DNA of 64,000 nucleotides from Candidatus Nitrotoga sp. LAW (GCA_003402315.1 QFXI01000021.1:62001-126000); one strand, 5' to 3'. Shown: positions 52,170 through 61,903, counted from the stretch's first letter. The notes: generated from the sequence alone by a model not told the origin. Numbers and translations are program-made.

Positions 52170-52757
52170 TTAACGGGCAGTGGAAACACCCGGAGGCGGC
52201 GGGGGCGGGTTTCCGCGAGGGGGAGGCGGAGGAACGGAAGAACTAGCTGGAGGCAATGATGGGGTCGCGCTTGGTGCTGGTACAGTGGCGGTGTTTTTTG
52301 TGACGGGCTGCCGCAAATCTTCCAAGTTACCTGATACTGGAACCCGATGGCCTTTAGCATACATGCATTGGACATAAGCAAAGTCATAACGCTGCTGGAG
52401 GTTGTATCCTGAACTGTCACCCGTTCCCGCCCCAAACGCCGAACCAATGAGCAATCCAGATCCAGCGCCAATCCCAGCTCCACTGTGTCCGCCTAACAAA
52501 GCACCTGCTGTAACACCGACTACGGTGCCAACCACAGCACTTTTCACACCACTATCAGTGGCTGCCTGATTCGCCGTGCGTCCCCCAACCTGAGCGCTGG
52601 CGTATTGTCTACAATCGTCTTCGTCAAATCTAAATTGGTTAAAGCTTTTTCCCGTACCCGGTAAAACAAGCATTCCCGGGCCCGCCGGGATCGATGTACA
52701 AGCGCTAATGCCGAAAACCGCCACTATCATTGAAAAGAGTTTTAATTCCTGGGGCAT
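52170..52757 (-). CDS. Glycine-zipper lipoprotein with Pro-rich C-terminus
   Basis: Lipobox-like FGISACTS; GVTAGALLGGHSGAGIGAGSGLLIGSAFGAG; poly-Pro tail. Confidence 0.75.
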   Translation of the reverse strand: MPQELKLFSMIVAVFGISACTSIPAGPGMLVLPGTGKSFNQFRFDEDDCRQYASAQVGGRTANQAATDSGVKSAVVGTVVGVTAGALLGGHSGAGIGAGSGLLIGSAFGAGTGDSSGYNLQQRYDFAYVQCMYAKGHRVPVSGNLEDLRQPVTKNTATVPAPSATPSLPPASSSVPPPPPRGNPPPPPPGVSTAR

Positions 52758-52786
52758 GGCGCAGGTTCCTTATTATATGAAGTCAG

Positions 52787-53242
52787 TCATTTGTCGAATA
52801 CAGGCTGCGGAACGACGCGTAACCAACCTCCAGGGCATTTCTTAATATAGGGATAATACGCATTGGAACTCGTGCAGTAATACCACCACGAGTTCTGCAC
52901 ATTTTGAACAGAATTTGTGGATGATTCCTGTGAGCTTAGGGGTGAGCCAACTCTTCGTTCAGTGTAAATTACCTGCGGAGGTTGCTGCACAGAAGGATAA
53001 TATACGGGCGCAGGCGAATAACTATACGGCGACCCGTAGTACGGTGCCCTGTAGTATGAATACGGAGAAAATCCAAAGTTAAAGCCGATCGGTGCGCCAA
53101 GATAGATGCCCACTCGGCCACCTCCACCCCAACCGCCACCATACCACGGACCACCATGCCCGAATGCTGACTGGCTGGCCGATATTCCCACCAGAAATAT
53201 TGAGAAAAATACCAATAGTAGACGTATTATTATTTGCTTCAT
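52787..53242 (-). CDS. Hypothetical secreted Gly/Tyr-rich protein
   Basis: Signal peptide; GGPWYGGGWGGGGRVGIYLG...SYYRAPYYGSPYSYSPAPVYYP; C-terminal WYYCTSSNAYYPYIKKCPGGW. Confidence 0.75.
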   Translation of the reverse strand: MKQIIIRLLLVFFSIFLVGISASQSAFGHGGPWYGGGWGGGGRVGIYLGAPIGFNFGFSPYSYYRAPYYGSPYSYSPAPVYYPSVQQPPQVIYTERRVGSPLSSQESSTNSVQNVQNSWWYYCTSSNAYYPYIKKCPGGWLRVVPQPVFDK

Positions 53243-53547
53243 CCCTATACCTTTTTTAATTTACATACATAATTATTCAATTTGTGATCCGATAGACCTG
53301 AAACAGTAATATTTAAGGCTGCAAATAAGGTGATAGTTTTATGTTTACCTAATGCCCTTAGGACGGGGGCGTAAGTGAATAGTTCAGATATCCCCCATTT
53401 TTCACCGTTGTTGCGCAAAACGATGCTTTTGGGTTGTTATGCATCGGCTTGTACAGCCGCTCTTCATTTCTGGTCGCCAAGCGGTCTGTCTGTTAGACTG
53501 AAGACGATTTAGAACGACTTTAAGGCTTTAATCCGAGCGCCAATGCC

Positions 53548-53760
53548 ATGAATGCTGAACCGTGGGTCACCGCAAGCGAAGTCGCCCAACATCTGGGCGT
53601 CGTGAAAGACACCGTCTACCGCTGGCGGGAGCGCAAAGGCCTGCCAGCGCACAAGATCGGCCGGTTGTGGAAATTCCAGCTGTCTGAGGTCGATGAGTGG
53701 GTACGCGTGGGTGGCGCGGATGATGAGCCAGCGGCGCAAGGTGATCGGGGGAATTTATGA
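53548..53760 (+). CDS. Excisionase/MerR-type HTH protein leading the R-M operon
   Basis: VTASEVAQHLGVVKDTVYRWRERKGLPAHKIGRLWKFQLSEVDEWV; ATGA overlap with hsdR. Confidence 0.85.
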   Translation: MNAEPWVTASEVAQHLGVVKDTVYRWRERKGLPAHKIGRLWKFQLSEVDEWVRVGGADDEPAAQGDRGNL

Positions 53761-56165
53761 GCATGAACGAGGCGGATACCCGCTACCACTTGATCGACCC
53801 TGTCCTGCGAGAAAAAGGGTACGTCAGCCGCGAACGCATCACGCTTGAAACCATTCTGACTCCGGCTCCGGTGGAGCCCAGTGGTGCCAAAGGACGCCGC
53901 CGCAGGGGTCCTGGCCGTACCGACTATCTGCTGTGCGTGCAGGTGAGCGAGATGCCCAAAGCCCTGCCGGTCGCCGTGCTCGAAGCCAAGAAAGAAAGCG
54001 AAGACCCGCTCAAAGGCATGCAGCAGGCCAAGGGCTATGCCGACTGTGAACGCTTCGATGTGAAATACGTTTTCGCCACCAATGGGCATCGCTATGGCGA
54101 GTTCGATTGCATCACCAGCCTGCAAGGCGGTCCGTTTCCGTTTGCCGACTTTCCGCCGCACCCAGACCTGACCGCCCGCTACGCCAAGGACAGCGGTATC
54201 AACATGGCCCGGCCCGAAGCCGAGATGCTGTTTCAGGTCGACAGCCCGGCGTGGTCACTCTCCCGCTATTACCAGGATGCAGCGATCCGCGCCGCCTTTG
54301 AGAAGATTCTTGTCGACCAGCAGGCAGGCCTTCCTCCCCGGGTCTTACTAACGCTCGCCACCGGCGCGGGCAAAACCATCATTGCCACCAATCTGCTTTG
54401 GCGCATGAGTCAAGCCAGGCAACTGCCCAAACCCGCACTATTCCTGTGCGACCGCGACGAACTGCGCGAGCAGGCGTACACCAAGCTCAAGGCCGCTTTT
54501 GGCGACAACGCCCGCATCGTCCGAACAGAAAAAAGCGGCAACGCAGCCCAGAACGCGCGTATCCACATCGCCACCTACCAGACGCTTGGCCTGGACGATG
54601 AAGAAGATTTTGCCAGCTTTCTTTCCGAGCACTACGGCGAAGACGCCTTCAGCGTCATCATCATCGACGAGTGCCACCGTTCAGCCTGGGGGCGCTGGTC
54701 GGAGGTGCTCAGGCGCAACCCCAATGCCATCCATATCGGATTGACCGCCACGCCGCGCAAGCTGGAAGAATCCAAAAACGCCAGCGCCGAAGACCAGGGC
54801 ATCACCGCCAACAACCGCAAGTACTTCGGCGAGCCGGTCTATGAATACACCCTGATTCAGGCGCAGGAAGACGGTTATCTCGCCGCATGTGAAATCGTCA
54901 AACGCAAGGCCAGCATCGACAATGCCACCTTTACCCAGGAAGAAATCCTCAAGGCGGGCGTCAAGGACATCAAAACCGGCAAGCCACTGACCGCAGAAGA
55001 CCTGACCAAGAACGAGTACACCGGCAAGGACTTTGACGACGAACTATTCATCGAGCTGCGCACGCCCAAGATGTGCGAAGACCTGTTCAAGCTGCTGTGC
55101 GAAAACGGCGGGCCGGAACAAAAGGTCATCATCTTCTGCACCCGAGAGATCCACGCCGACCGCGTGGCCCAGCACATGAACAATCTGTATGTGCGCTGGT
55201 GCAAGGCGCAGGGCAAAACGCCCAAGGACCACTACGCCTTCAAATGCATGGGTGGGCCGAACAACGGCGCGGACATGATCGAGCCCATGCGCGGCTCCGG
55301 CGAGCGTGCCTTCATTGCCTGCACGGTGGACCTGCTGGAAGCGGGCGTGGACATCGAACGTCTGAATGCCGTGGTGTTCTTCCGCTACCTGCAATCGCCC
55401 ATCAAGTTTTACCAGATGGTCGGGCGCGGCACCCGCATCCACGAAGAAACGCAGAAGTACAAGTTCTGGCTGTACGACTACACCGATGTCACCCAACTGT
55501 TCGGCACCGACTTCATCACCAAACCGCCGCGCCCCGGTGGCGGTGGCAAAGGCGGAGGCGGTGAGGGGCCTGGTGGTGGCGAAGATAGTGACGGCCCAGC
55601 CGTGGCGGAGATCGGCGGACAATCGGTCATCGTCAACGCACAGGGCCGTTTCATCCTCAGCCGCCGCGATGGCCGCGACACGCCGATTCCGGTGGATGAA
55701 TACCGCCGTGAAATGATCCAGCGCGTGGTATCTGAAGCCCACAACCTCGATGATTTCCGCGCCCTGTGGATCGAGGCCCAGAAGCGCTGCCAACTGATCA
55801 ACCATCTGCTGGGCGACAACTTCAGCCCGGAAGCAATCCGAGAAATAGACCAGATGAACGACTTTGACTTGTATGACTTCTTTGGCAAATACGGCTACCA
55901 CGCCCGCGCCCTGAAACGCCCCGAACGCGGCGAGCTGTTCATCAGTCACAACCAGAGCTGGTTCAGCGGCATGGACGACAAGGCCGCCATCGTGCTCAAG
56001 GGTCTGGGCCACCAATTCTCCCAAGGCGGCACTGATGCACTGGAGAGCCAGAACCTGTGGGAAGTGCCGGAGATCAAACAGGCAGGCGGCCTGAATGCCT
56101 TGCGCGACCTGGGCGCTCCGGCGCAAGTGATGCACGATGCCAAGGCAAGGTTGTTTGGGGTATGA
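53757..56165 (+). CDS. hsdR: Type I restriction enzyme R subunit (EcoEI-like)
   Basis: Nuclease region LPVAVLEAKKESEDPLKGMQQAKGYA; TLATGAGKTIIATNLLWR; IIIDECHRSAWG; QMVGRGTRIHEET. Confidence 0.96.
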   Translation: MSMNEADTRYHLIDPVLREKGYVSRERITLETILTPAPVEPSGAKGRRRRGPGRTDYLLCVQVSEMPKALPVAVLEAKKESEDPLKGMQQAKGYADCERFDVKYVFATNGHRYGEFDCITSLQGGPFPFADFPPHPDLTARYAKDSGINMARPEAEMLFQVDSPAWSLSRYYQDAAIRAAFEKILVDQQAGLPPRVLLTLATGAGKTIIATNLLWRMSQARQLPKPALFLCDRDELREQAYTKLKAAFGDNARIVRTEKSGNAAQNARIHIATYQTLGLDDEEDFASFLSEHYGEDAFSVIIIDECHRSAWGRWSEVLRRNPNAIHIGLTATPRKLEESKNASAEDQGITANNRKYFGEPVYEYTLIQAQEDGYLAACEIVKRKASIDNATFTQEEILKAGVKDIKTGKPLTAEDLTKNEYTGKDFDDELFIELRTPKMCEDLFKLLCENGGPEQKVIIFCTREIHADRVAQHMNNLYVRWCKAQGKTPKDHYAFKCMGGPNNGADMIEPMRGSGERAFIACTVDLLEAGVDIERLNAVVFFRYLQSPIKFYQMVGRGTRIHEETQKYKFWLYDYTDVTQLFGTDFITKPPRPGGGGKGGGGEGPGGGEDSDGPAVAEIGGQSVIVNAQGRFILSRRDGRDTPIPVDEYRREMIQRVVSEAHNLDDFRALWIEAQKRCQLINHLLGDNFSPEAIREIDQMNDFDLYDFFGKYGYHARALKRPERGELFISHNQSWFSGMDDKAAIVLKGLGHQFSQGGTDALESQNLWEVPEIKQAGGLNALRDLGAPAQVMHDAKARLFGV

Positions 56166-57271
56166 CAACAGTTCCTCTTGGTAATGTCTGCCAGTTTGAA
56201 TACGGGAAGAGTTTGCCCGACAAAACAAGAACGCCGGGCGACACTGCCGTCTACGGGTCAAATGGCTCGGTCGGTACTCATGAAATCGGCTTCACCGCAG
56301 GCAAAACAATCATCATCGGCAGAAAAGGCTCCATCGGTCAGGTTCATTTCTCGAATGCATCTTGTTGGCCAATTGATACGACATACTACATTGACGAGAC
56401 TTGTACAGAATGCGATCTCGAATGGCTTGCTTATGGATTGCAGTATCTAAACCTCGGCTCTCTAAACAAGGCGAGCGGCGTTCCCGGTCTTAATAGGGAT
56501 GATGCTTATCAGCAATTGATCTCATGGCCGGGGGGCAAGAAGGCGCAACGCCAAATCGCCGCCCACCTGAAAGCCCAACTGGCCGAAGTGGAAACAGCCC
56601 GGCAGGCGGCGCAGGCGCAATTGAGCGACAGCCGCTTGCTGCGCAGTCGCATGCTCAAGGAATTCTTTGCTGAACTCGACGCCGCGCCGAAGAAAAAGCT
56701 AGGTGACCACGCCGATACCACCAGCGGCTCAACCCCATCGCGTGGCAACAAGCATTACTGGCAACCGGCGGAAATTGCCTGGGTGAAAACCGGCGAAGTA
56801 GCTTTCGCGCCGATTACTGCCACCGAAGAAGCCATTTCAAAATCGGCACTGGCGGAATGTTCGCTCTCACTGTTGCCGCCCAAGACCATCCTCATCGCGA
56901 TGTATGGGCAGGGCAAAACACGCGGGCAGTCGGCCATTCTGGAAATTCCCGCCACCACCAACCAGGCCTGCTTTGCCATCCTGCCCAATGACACTTGGGA
57001 GCCAGACTTCCTCTATCTCTGGCTGAAGTCGTCGTATCAGGATTTGCGTGATCTGTCAGAAGACCGGGGCGGCAACCAGGCTAACCTGAACGGTGCGCTG
57101 CTGAAGGCGCTGGAAGTGCCAGCACCGAGCAAAACTGAACAGCAACACATCGTGGCGCACATCCAAGCTGCCATGACCGAAATCGACGCAATGGAAAACT
57201 CAAGTAAGGCCGCGCTGGAAGACATCAATCAGCTTCCCGGTCGTGTGCTGGCGCAAGCCTTCGATGAATAA
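56162..57271 (+). CDS. hsdS: Type I restriction enzyme specificity subunit
   Basis: Two target-recognition regions (PLGNVCQFEYGKSLP...; KKLGDHADTTSGSTPSRGNKHYW...) with a helical spacer AQRQIAAHLKAQLAEVETARQAAQAQL; ATG at 56162 overlaps the hsdR stop. Confidence 0.93.
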   Translation: MTTVPLGNVCQFEYGKSLPDKTRTPGDTAVYGSNGSVGTHEIGFTAGKTIIIGRKGSIGQVHFSNASCWPIDTTYYIDETCTECDLEWLAYGLQYLNLGSLNKASGVPGLNRDDAYQQLISWPGGKKAQRQIAAHLKAQLAEVETARQAAQAQLSDSRLLRSRMLKEFFAELDAAPKKKLGDHADTTSGSTPSRGNKHYWQPAEIAWVKTGEVAFAPITATEEAISKSALAECSLSLLPPKTILIAMYGQGKTRGQSAILEIPATTNQACFAILPNDTWEPDFLYLWLKSSYQDLRDLSEDRGGNQANLNGALLKALEVPAPSKTEQQHIVAHIQAAMTEIDAMENSSKAALEDINQLPGRVLAQAFDE

Positions 57272-57286
57272 GGAGATGATCTGATC

Positions 57287-58138
57287 ATGAGCGATAAAAA
57301 AATCACCCAGCAGCATCACACTACCTTTGAAAATATCAAACACAGTGATGACGAAGGCAATGAGTTCTGGCTGGCGCGCCAGCTCGCCAATGTGCTGGAA
57401 TACTCGCAATATCGTCACTTTATACCGGTCATTGAGCGAGCCAAGGAGGCTTGTATCAACAGCGGCCAACCCGTGGCAGACCATATTGAGGATGTCCTCA
57501 CAATGGTCGACATCGGCTCAGGCGCCAAACGGCAGGTGGAAGATTTCCGCCTCTCCCGCTACGCCTGTTACCTGATTGTGCAGAACGGCGATCCCGCCAA
57601 GCCGGTAATCGCCAACGGTCAGACCTATTTCGCCATGCAGACGCGGCGGCAGGAACTGGCTGACGACGTGAAGTTTGCCCAACTCAGCGAGGGCGAAAAG
57701 CGCTTGGCTATTCGTAATGAACTGGCCACGCACAACAAGCATCTTGCCGCTGCCGCCAAAGATGCGGGGGTGGAAACCAGTCTCGACTACGCAATCTTTC
57801 AGGATCACGGCTACAAAGGGCTGTACGGCGGCCTGGGCAACAAGGAAATCCACGCTCGCAAGGGCTTGAAAAAGAGCCAAAAGATTCTCGATCACATGGG
57901 CAGCACCGAGCTGGCCGCCAATCTGTTCCGCGCCACGCAGGCCGAAGAAAAGTTGCGCCGTGATGGGGTACGCGGCAAGCAAAAAGCCAATCAGACCCAT
58001 TTTGAAGTCGGGCGCAAGGTGCGCCTGACGATTGATGAGCTGGGCGGCACCATGCCCGAGAACTTGCCCAAACCCGAATCGAGCATCCAGCAGATTGAAT
58101 CGGCGAAGAAAAAACTTACCAAAAAGACGGGGAAGTGA
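57287..58138 (+). CDS. dinD: DNA damage-inducible protein D-like (DinD/BRO-N)
   Basis: FENIKHSDDEGNEFWLARQLANVLEYSQYRHFIPVIERAKEACINSGQ...HNKHLAAAAKDAGVE. Confidence 0.92.
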   Translation: MSDKKITQQHHTTFENIKHSDDEGNEFWLARQLANVLEYSQYRHFIPVIERAKEACINSGQPVADHIEDVLTMVDIGSGAKRQVEDFRLSRYACYLIVQNGDPAKPVIANGQTYFAMQTRRQELADDVKFAQLSEGEKRLAIRNELATHNKHLAAAAKDAGVETSLDYAIFQDHGYKGLYGGLGNKEIHARKGLKKSQKILDHMGSTELAANLFRATQAEEKLRRDGVRGKQKANQTHFEVGRKVRLTIDELGGTMPENLPKPESSIQQIESAKKKLTKKTGK

Positions 58139-60060
58139 ATCCAGTGATCCAACGCCAGAAAACCGCAAAACAACCCAAGGCCATTGCCTCCACGCAGTCG
58201 CTCTCCAGCTTCGTCAAAAGCATCTGTGACGTGATGCGCCGCTCCAACTGTGCCAGCGCCTTGCAGTACGTGCCGGAGCTGACCTGGATTTTGTTCCTGC
58301 GCATTCTGGACGCACAGGAAGCCAAGGCGCACGAAGAGGCCGAGGTGCTGGGCGCAAATTTTTCACCCGCACTGCACAGCCCTTACCGCTGGCAAGACTG
58401 GGCGGCGCCGTATTCGGATAAGCCGGAACACCCCAAAACGCTTGAGGGCAAACCTTTTGGCTGGAAGCGGCAGGAACTCTTCGCGGCGGGCGACGGCAAG
58501 CTATTTGAATTCATCAACAAGGAACTGCTGCCCCACCTGCACAGCCTGAACATCGACACCCGCACCGGCTTGCCCAACCCGGCGGCGAGCCGCAAGCAGC
58601 GCATCATGGGCCGCACCATGACGACGGTGGAAAAAGTGCGTGTCGACAGCGAAGCCAACCTGCGCGACATTCTCGACAAGGTGCACCAGATCAACATCGA
58701 CCATGTGGACGACCAGCACTTTTTCACCCTGTCGCAGGTGTATGAAGACCTGTTGTTGAAGATGGGCGAGAAGAATTCCGACGGCGGCCAGTTCTTCACG
58801 CCGCGCGAGGTGATTCGCGCCATGGTGCACACGGTGAATCCGCAATTGGGCCAAACGGTGTATGACCCTTGTTGTGGCACCGGTGGCTTTCTGGCGATTG
58901 CTTACGAGCACATTACCCGCCAGTTGGGTCAAAGTGCCACCAGCACCGATATCGATACGCTCAAGCACAACACCTTCTTTGGCCGCGAAAAAGAAAATTT
59001 GGTGTTCCCGATTGCACTGGCGAACTTGGTATTACACGGTATCGATCAGCCCAATTTGTGGCACGGCAATTCACTGACCCGCCGCGCTACCTACGCTGCG
59101 CTGTTTGACCAAGCACCGAAAACTTTTGACATGATCCTCGCTAATCCGCCCTTCGGTGGCAAGGAGGGCAAAGACGCACAAAAGAATTTCGCCTACGAAA
59201 CCAGCTCGACTCAAGTGCTGTTTGTGCAAGACATTTTGAGCGAACTGGCGCCCAAGGGTACATGCGCCATCGTGCTGGATGAGGGCCTGCTGTTTCGCAC
59301 CAACGAAAGTGCCTTTGTCGAAACCAAGCGCAAGCTGGTGGACGAATGTGACTTGTGGGCCATCATCAGCCTACCGGGTGGTGTGTTTTCCACCGCAGGT
59401 GCGGGTGTGAAAACCAATCTGCTGTTTTTCACCAAGGGCAAAAAGACCGAAAAGACTTGGTACTACGATTTGTCTTACGTGAAGGTAGGCAAGAAAACGC
59501 CGCTCACGTTGGCACACTTTGGTTTTGACTCCAACGGGGCCGTGCTGGCCGACGCGCAATTGCCAAGCATCCTCACCACCGATTGGCACGCAGATGAGGC
59601 CAATGCCGGTAAACCTTTCCCCAGCTACGCCCGCATGTTGCAATTACGCGGCAAGCCCGAGGGTGAAAGCCGGTATTCGTGGACGGTGGATTTCGCCGCC
59701 CGTCGCGTCAAGGCCCGCACTGACATGCAACCCTTGCTCGAAGAGGCCGCGCAAATCAAAGCCAACGTGGTGGACTTGAAAGAGCAGGTTAAGCGGTTAA
59801 AGAAAGACAAGGCCGATGACTCGGAGCTGTTGGCACTGACTACCCAGATTCTGGAAAAAGACAAAGCCGCTCGTGATCTCGAAACCCAAGCGGCAGACAT
59901 TGACGCTGTCGTGTTTGACCTAAAGGCAGTGAACCCGACGGTGGTGGTTGATGTAGATACGCGTACACCGCAGCAGATCATCGAGAATATCGAGACGCAG
60001 GCGCGCATCGTATCCGATGCACTGACGAGGCTGAGCGCGCTGATGGCGGCTACGTACTGA
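58135..60060 (+). CDS. hsdM: Type I restriction enzyme methyltransferase subunit
   Basis: GGQFFTPREVIRAMVHTVNPQLGQTVYDPCCGTGGFLAIAYEH; DMILANPPFGGKEG; GTG start overlaps dinD stop. Confidence 0.97.
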   Translation: MNPVIQRQKTAKQPKAIASTQSLSSFVKSICDVMRRSNCASALQYVPELTWILFLRILDAQEAKAHEEAEVLGANFSPALHSPYRWQDWAAPYSDKPEHPKTLEGKPFGWKRQELFAAGDGKLFEFINKELLPHLHSLNIDTRTGLPNPAASRKQRIMGRTMTTVEKVRVDSEANLRDILDKVHQINIDHVDDQHFFTLSQVYEDLLLKMGEKNSDGGQFFTPREVIRAMVHTVNPQLGQTVYDPCCGTGGFLAIAYEHITRQLGQSATSTDIDTLKHNTFFGREKENLVFPIALANLVLHGIDQPNLWHGNSLTRRATYAALFDQAPKTFDMILANPPFGGKEGKDAQKNFAYETSSTQVLFVQDILSELAPKGTCAIVLDEGLLFRTNESAFVETKRKLVDECDLWAIISLPGGVFSTAGAGVKTNLLFFTKGKKTEKTWYYDLSYVKVGKKTPLTLAHFGFDSNGAVLADAQLPSILTTDWHADEANAGKPFPSYARMLQLRGKPEGESRYSWTVDFAARRVKARTDMQPLLEEAAQIKANVVDLKEQVKRLKKDKADDSELLALTTQILEKDKAARDLETQAADIDAVVFDLKAVNPTVVVDVDTRTPQQIIENIETQARIVSDALTRLSALMAATY

Positions 60061-60069
60061 GGCCAAACC

Positions 60070-60228
60070 GTGACAGGCGTCAAGCGCACACTTATCATCT
60101 TGTTTGGCGGCGGCACCAAGCGCGGTCAGCAGAAAAATATTGATCAGGCAAAAGCATTGCACCACGAATACAGGGGGCGAAAGAAGGCAAAGTCCGCCGC
60201 CAGCAAAACTGAAAAAACAATGAGGTGA
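60070..60228 (+). pseudogene. C-terminal remnant of a RelE/HigB-like addiction-module toxin
   Basis: VTGVKRTLIILFGGGTKRGQQKNIDQAKALHHEYRGRKKAKSAASKTEKTMR*, like the end of Gp49/RelE-type killer proteins. Confidence 0.7.
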
Positions 60229-60232
60229 TCAC

Positions 60233-60358
60233 ATGGCACTAACTCGAAATTTTAAACAAACAATTATTGAGCGCGTTGAACGCGATCCTGAGTTTGCAGA
60301 AGTACTGTTTGATGAAGCAGCAACTTTGTTTTTGAGTGACGAATACGAACTGTGCTGA
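60233..60358 (+). pseudogene. N-terminal remnant of the matching HigA-like antitoxin
   Basis: MALTRNFKQTIIERVERDPEFAEVLFDEAATLFLSDEYELC*; resembles antitoxin N-termini but stops after 41 aa. Confidence 0.7.
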
Positions 60359-60368
60359 CTCCATTCCT

Positions 60369-60391
60369 GCGGGACGCCGGTTCAATTCCCG
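60369..60391. repeat. Short ssrA-3'-like remnant, candidate right boundary of island 2
   Basis: GCGGGACGCCGGTTCAATTCCCG versus ssrA TGCGGACGCGGGTTCAATTCCCG. Confidence 0.5.
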
Positions 60392-60508
60392 AACATGCAT
60401 TTAAAATCCAACGGCATCCAAAAAATATTTGACGTCGTTACCTTTAATCCAGACTAGACGCGGACAACTCTCCCCTATTGAAGTCGGTTTTCCGATGACA
60501 ACTGGGGC

Positions 60509-60541
60509 GACGGAGCCGCCGAAAGGCGGCTTTGTCATTTT
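60509..60541 (+). terminator. Rho-independent terminator-like hairpin
   Basis: GACGGAGCCGCCGAAAGGCGGCTTTGTCATTTTT. Confidence 0.7.
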
Positions 60542-60755
60542 TGACTATTAGGATTCCCCATGTCAACGCAACGTGCCATCGCCTACATCGAGAAGATATG
60601 AAGTGAATAGGTTATCATACGGCGAAAAGTTGATTCGCATTTCCGGCCTTTGCGGACAGGTTGCATCAATAAAGCAGTGGGCATCTCAGGAATAAAATAC
60701 GTCACCAAAGCAATAAAACATTCTAAATTTAGTAACATCCTTTTTAAGGAAAAGT

Positions 60756-61298
60756 ATGCAACAAAAAAACATCAGCCAACGTTATAAACCTATGACATCC
60801 ATCCTATTTGGTAGCCGCTGGCTACAATTACCGCTGTATCTGGGTTTAATCATTGCCCAATGCGTTTACGTATTTCACTTTATGGTAGAACTGGCACACC
60901 TGGTCGAAAAAGTACCGCACCTAGGTGAATCCGACATCATGCTAATTGTGCTCGGCTTGATCGATGTAGTGATGATTTCCAATCTTCTAATCATGGTGAT
61001 AGTAGGTGGCTATGAAACTTTCGTTTCCCGCTTAGATCTAGCAGGCCACCCAGACGAGCCGGACTGGCTGTCGCACGTCAATGCAAACCTGCTTAAGATA
61101 AAGCTGGCCACCGCTATTATTGGCATCTCGTCTATCCACCTGCTAAAGACATTTATCAATGCCCCCAATTTGACCGAAAAAACCATGTTATGGCAAACCC
61201 TGATTCACATGGCATTTGTGGCTTCAGCGGTTGCAATGGCTTACATTGATCGCCTCATGTCGCCTCATGTTACAGCGAGGCACATCGATGAGCACTGA
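60756..61298 (+). CDS. TIGR00645/UPF0114 family membrane protein (YqhA-like)
   Basis: FGSRWLQLPLYLGLIIAQCVYVFHFMVELAHL...DVVMISNLLIMVIVGGYETFVSRLDL. Confidence 0.93.
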   Translation: MQQKNISQRYKPMTSILFGSRWLQLPLYLGLIIAQCVYVFHFMVELAHLVEKVPHLGESDIMLIVLGLIDVVMISNLLIMVIVGGYETFVSRLDLAGHPDEPDWLSHVNANLLKIKLATAIIGISSIHLLKTFINAPNLTEKTMLWQTLIHMAFVASAVAMAYIDRLMSPHVTARHIDEH

Positions 61299-61474
61299 CT
61301 GATAATTATTAAATCCACTTTAATAATACCGTTTCAACCTAAGCGCGGCACTATCACGCCATCTGATGTCCGAACGTTAAACTATGAAATTTTTTCAAAA
61401 CGAAATTGGCAGCAGCTCTATAGAGGTTATTCAACATAACGCGATATGATCAGCCACGCAGCTGAGGCATTTTT

Positions 61475-61903
61475 TTGTTTTCAAAACCAAAAATTCAGCC
61501 AAAAACGATTCAGGCATACTCAGAAACGGAGTACCGGGTTACCGGTGATCAGTCTTTAATCCTGCGCATTGGCGAATACAACGAGTCATTATCTCGCCTA
61601 TATAAATTCAACAAAGTGGATTCGTGCGCTTTCATCACGGCTTGCAATCCCTACAGTAGAAGCTTGAGCGATACAGCCAACGCAGGCCGGCATGATGAAC
61701 TGGGTCGAGATCTTCAACGCAGCAGGCTAAAATTTTTTCAAGGCGAGGGCAAGCATCCTGTGGGTGATTGGCCTAGTGAAGCGAGCTATCTAATCCTTGG
61801 TCTTTCACTTGAGGCAGCTAAAATTCTCGGAAAAAAATACGAACAGAATGCCATTGTCTGGTGCGGCTCCGATGCTCTGCCCCAGCTAGTTTTGCTTAGA
61901 TAA
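61475..61903 (+). CDS. DUF3293 family protein
   Basis: SCAFITACNPYSRSLSDTANAGRHDELGRDL; TTG start. Confidence 0.8.
   Translation: MFSKPKIQPKTIQAYSETEYRVTGDQSLILRIGEYNESLSRLYKFNKVDSCAFITACNPYSRSLSDTANAGRHDELGRDLQRSRLKFFQGEGKHPVGDWPSEASYLILGLSLEAAKILGKKYEQNAIVWCGSDALPQLVLLR

Noticed and set aside
55044-56261. 405-aa minus-strand ORF opposite hsdR
   Set aside because: Antisense to a clearly coding hsdR; open only because of GC-rich third-position bias; low-complexity translation with no domain.
60560-60601. Short ORF MSTQRAIAYIEKI after a terminator near the island boundary
   Set aside because: Only 13 residues; could be a truncated gene start but not supportable as a feature.
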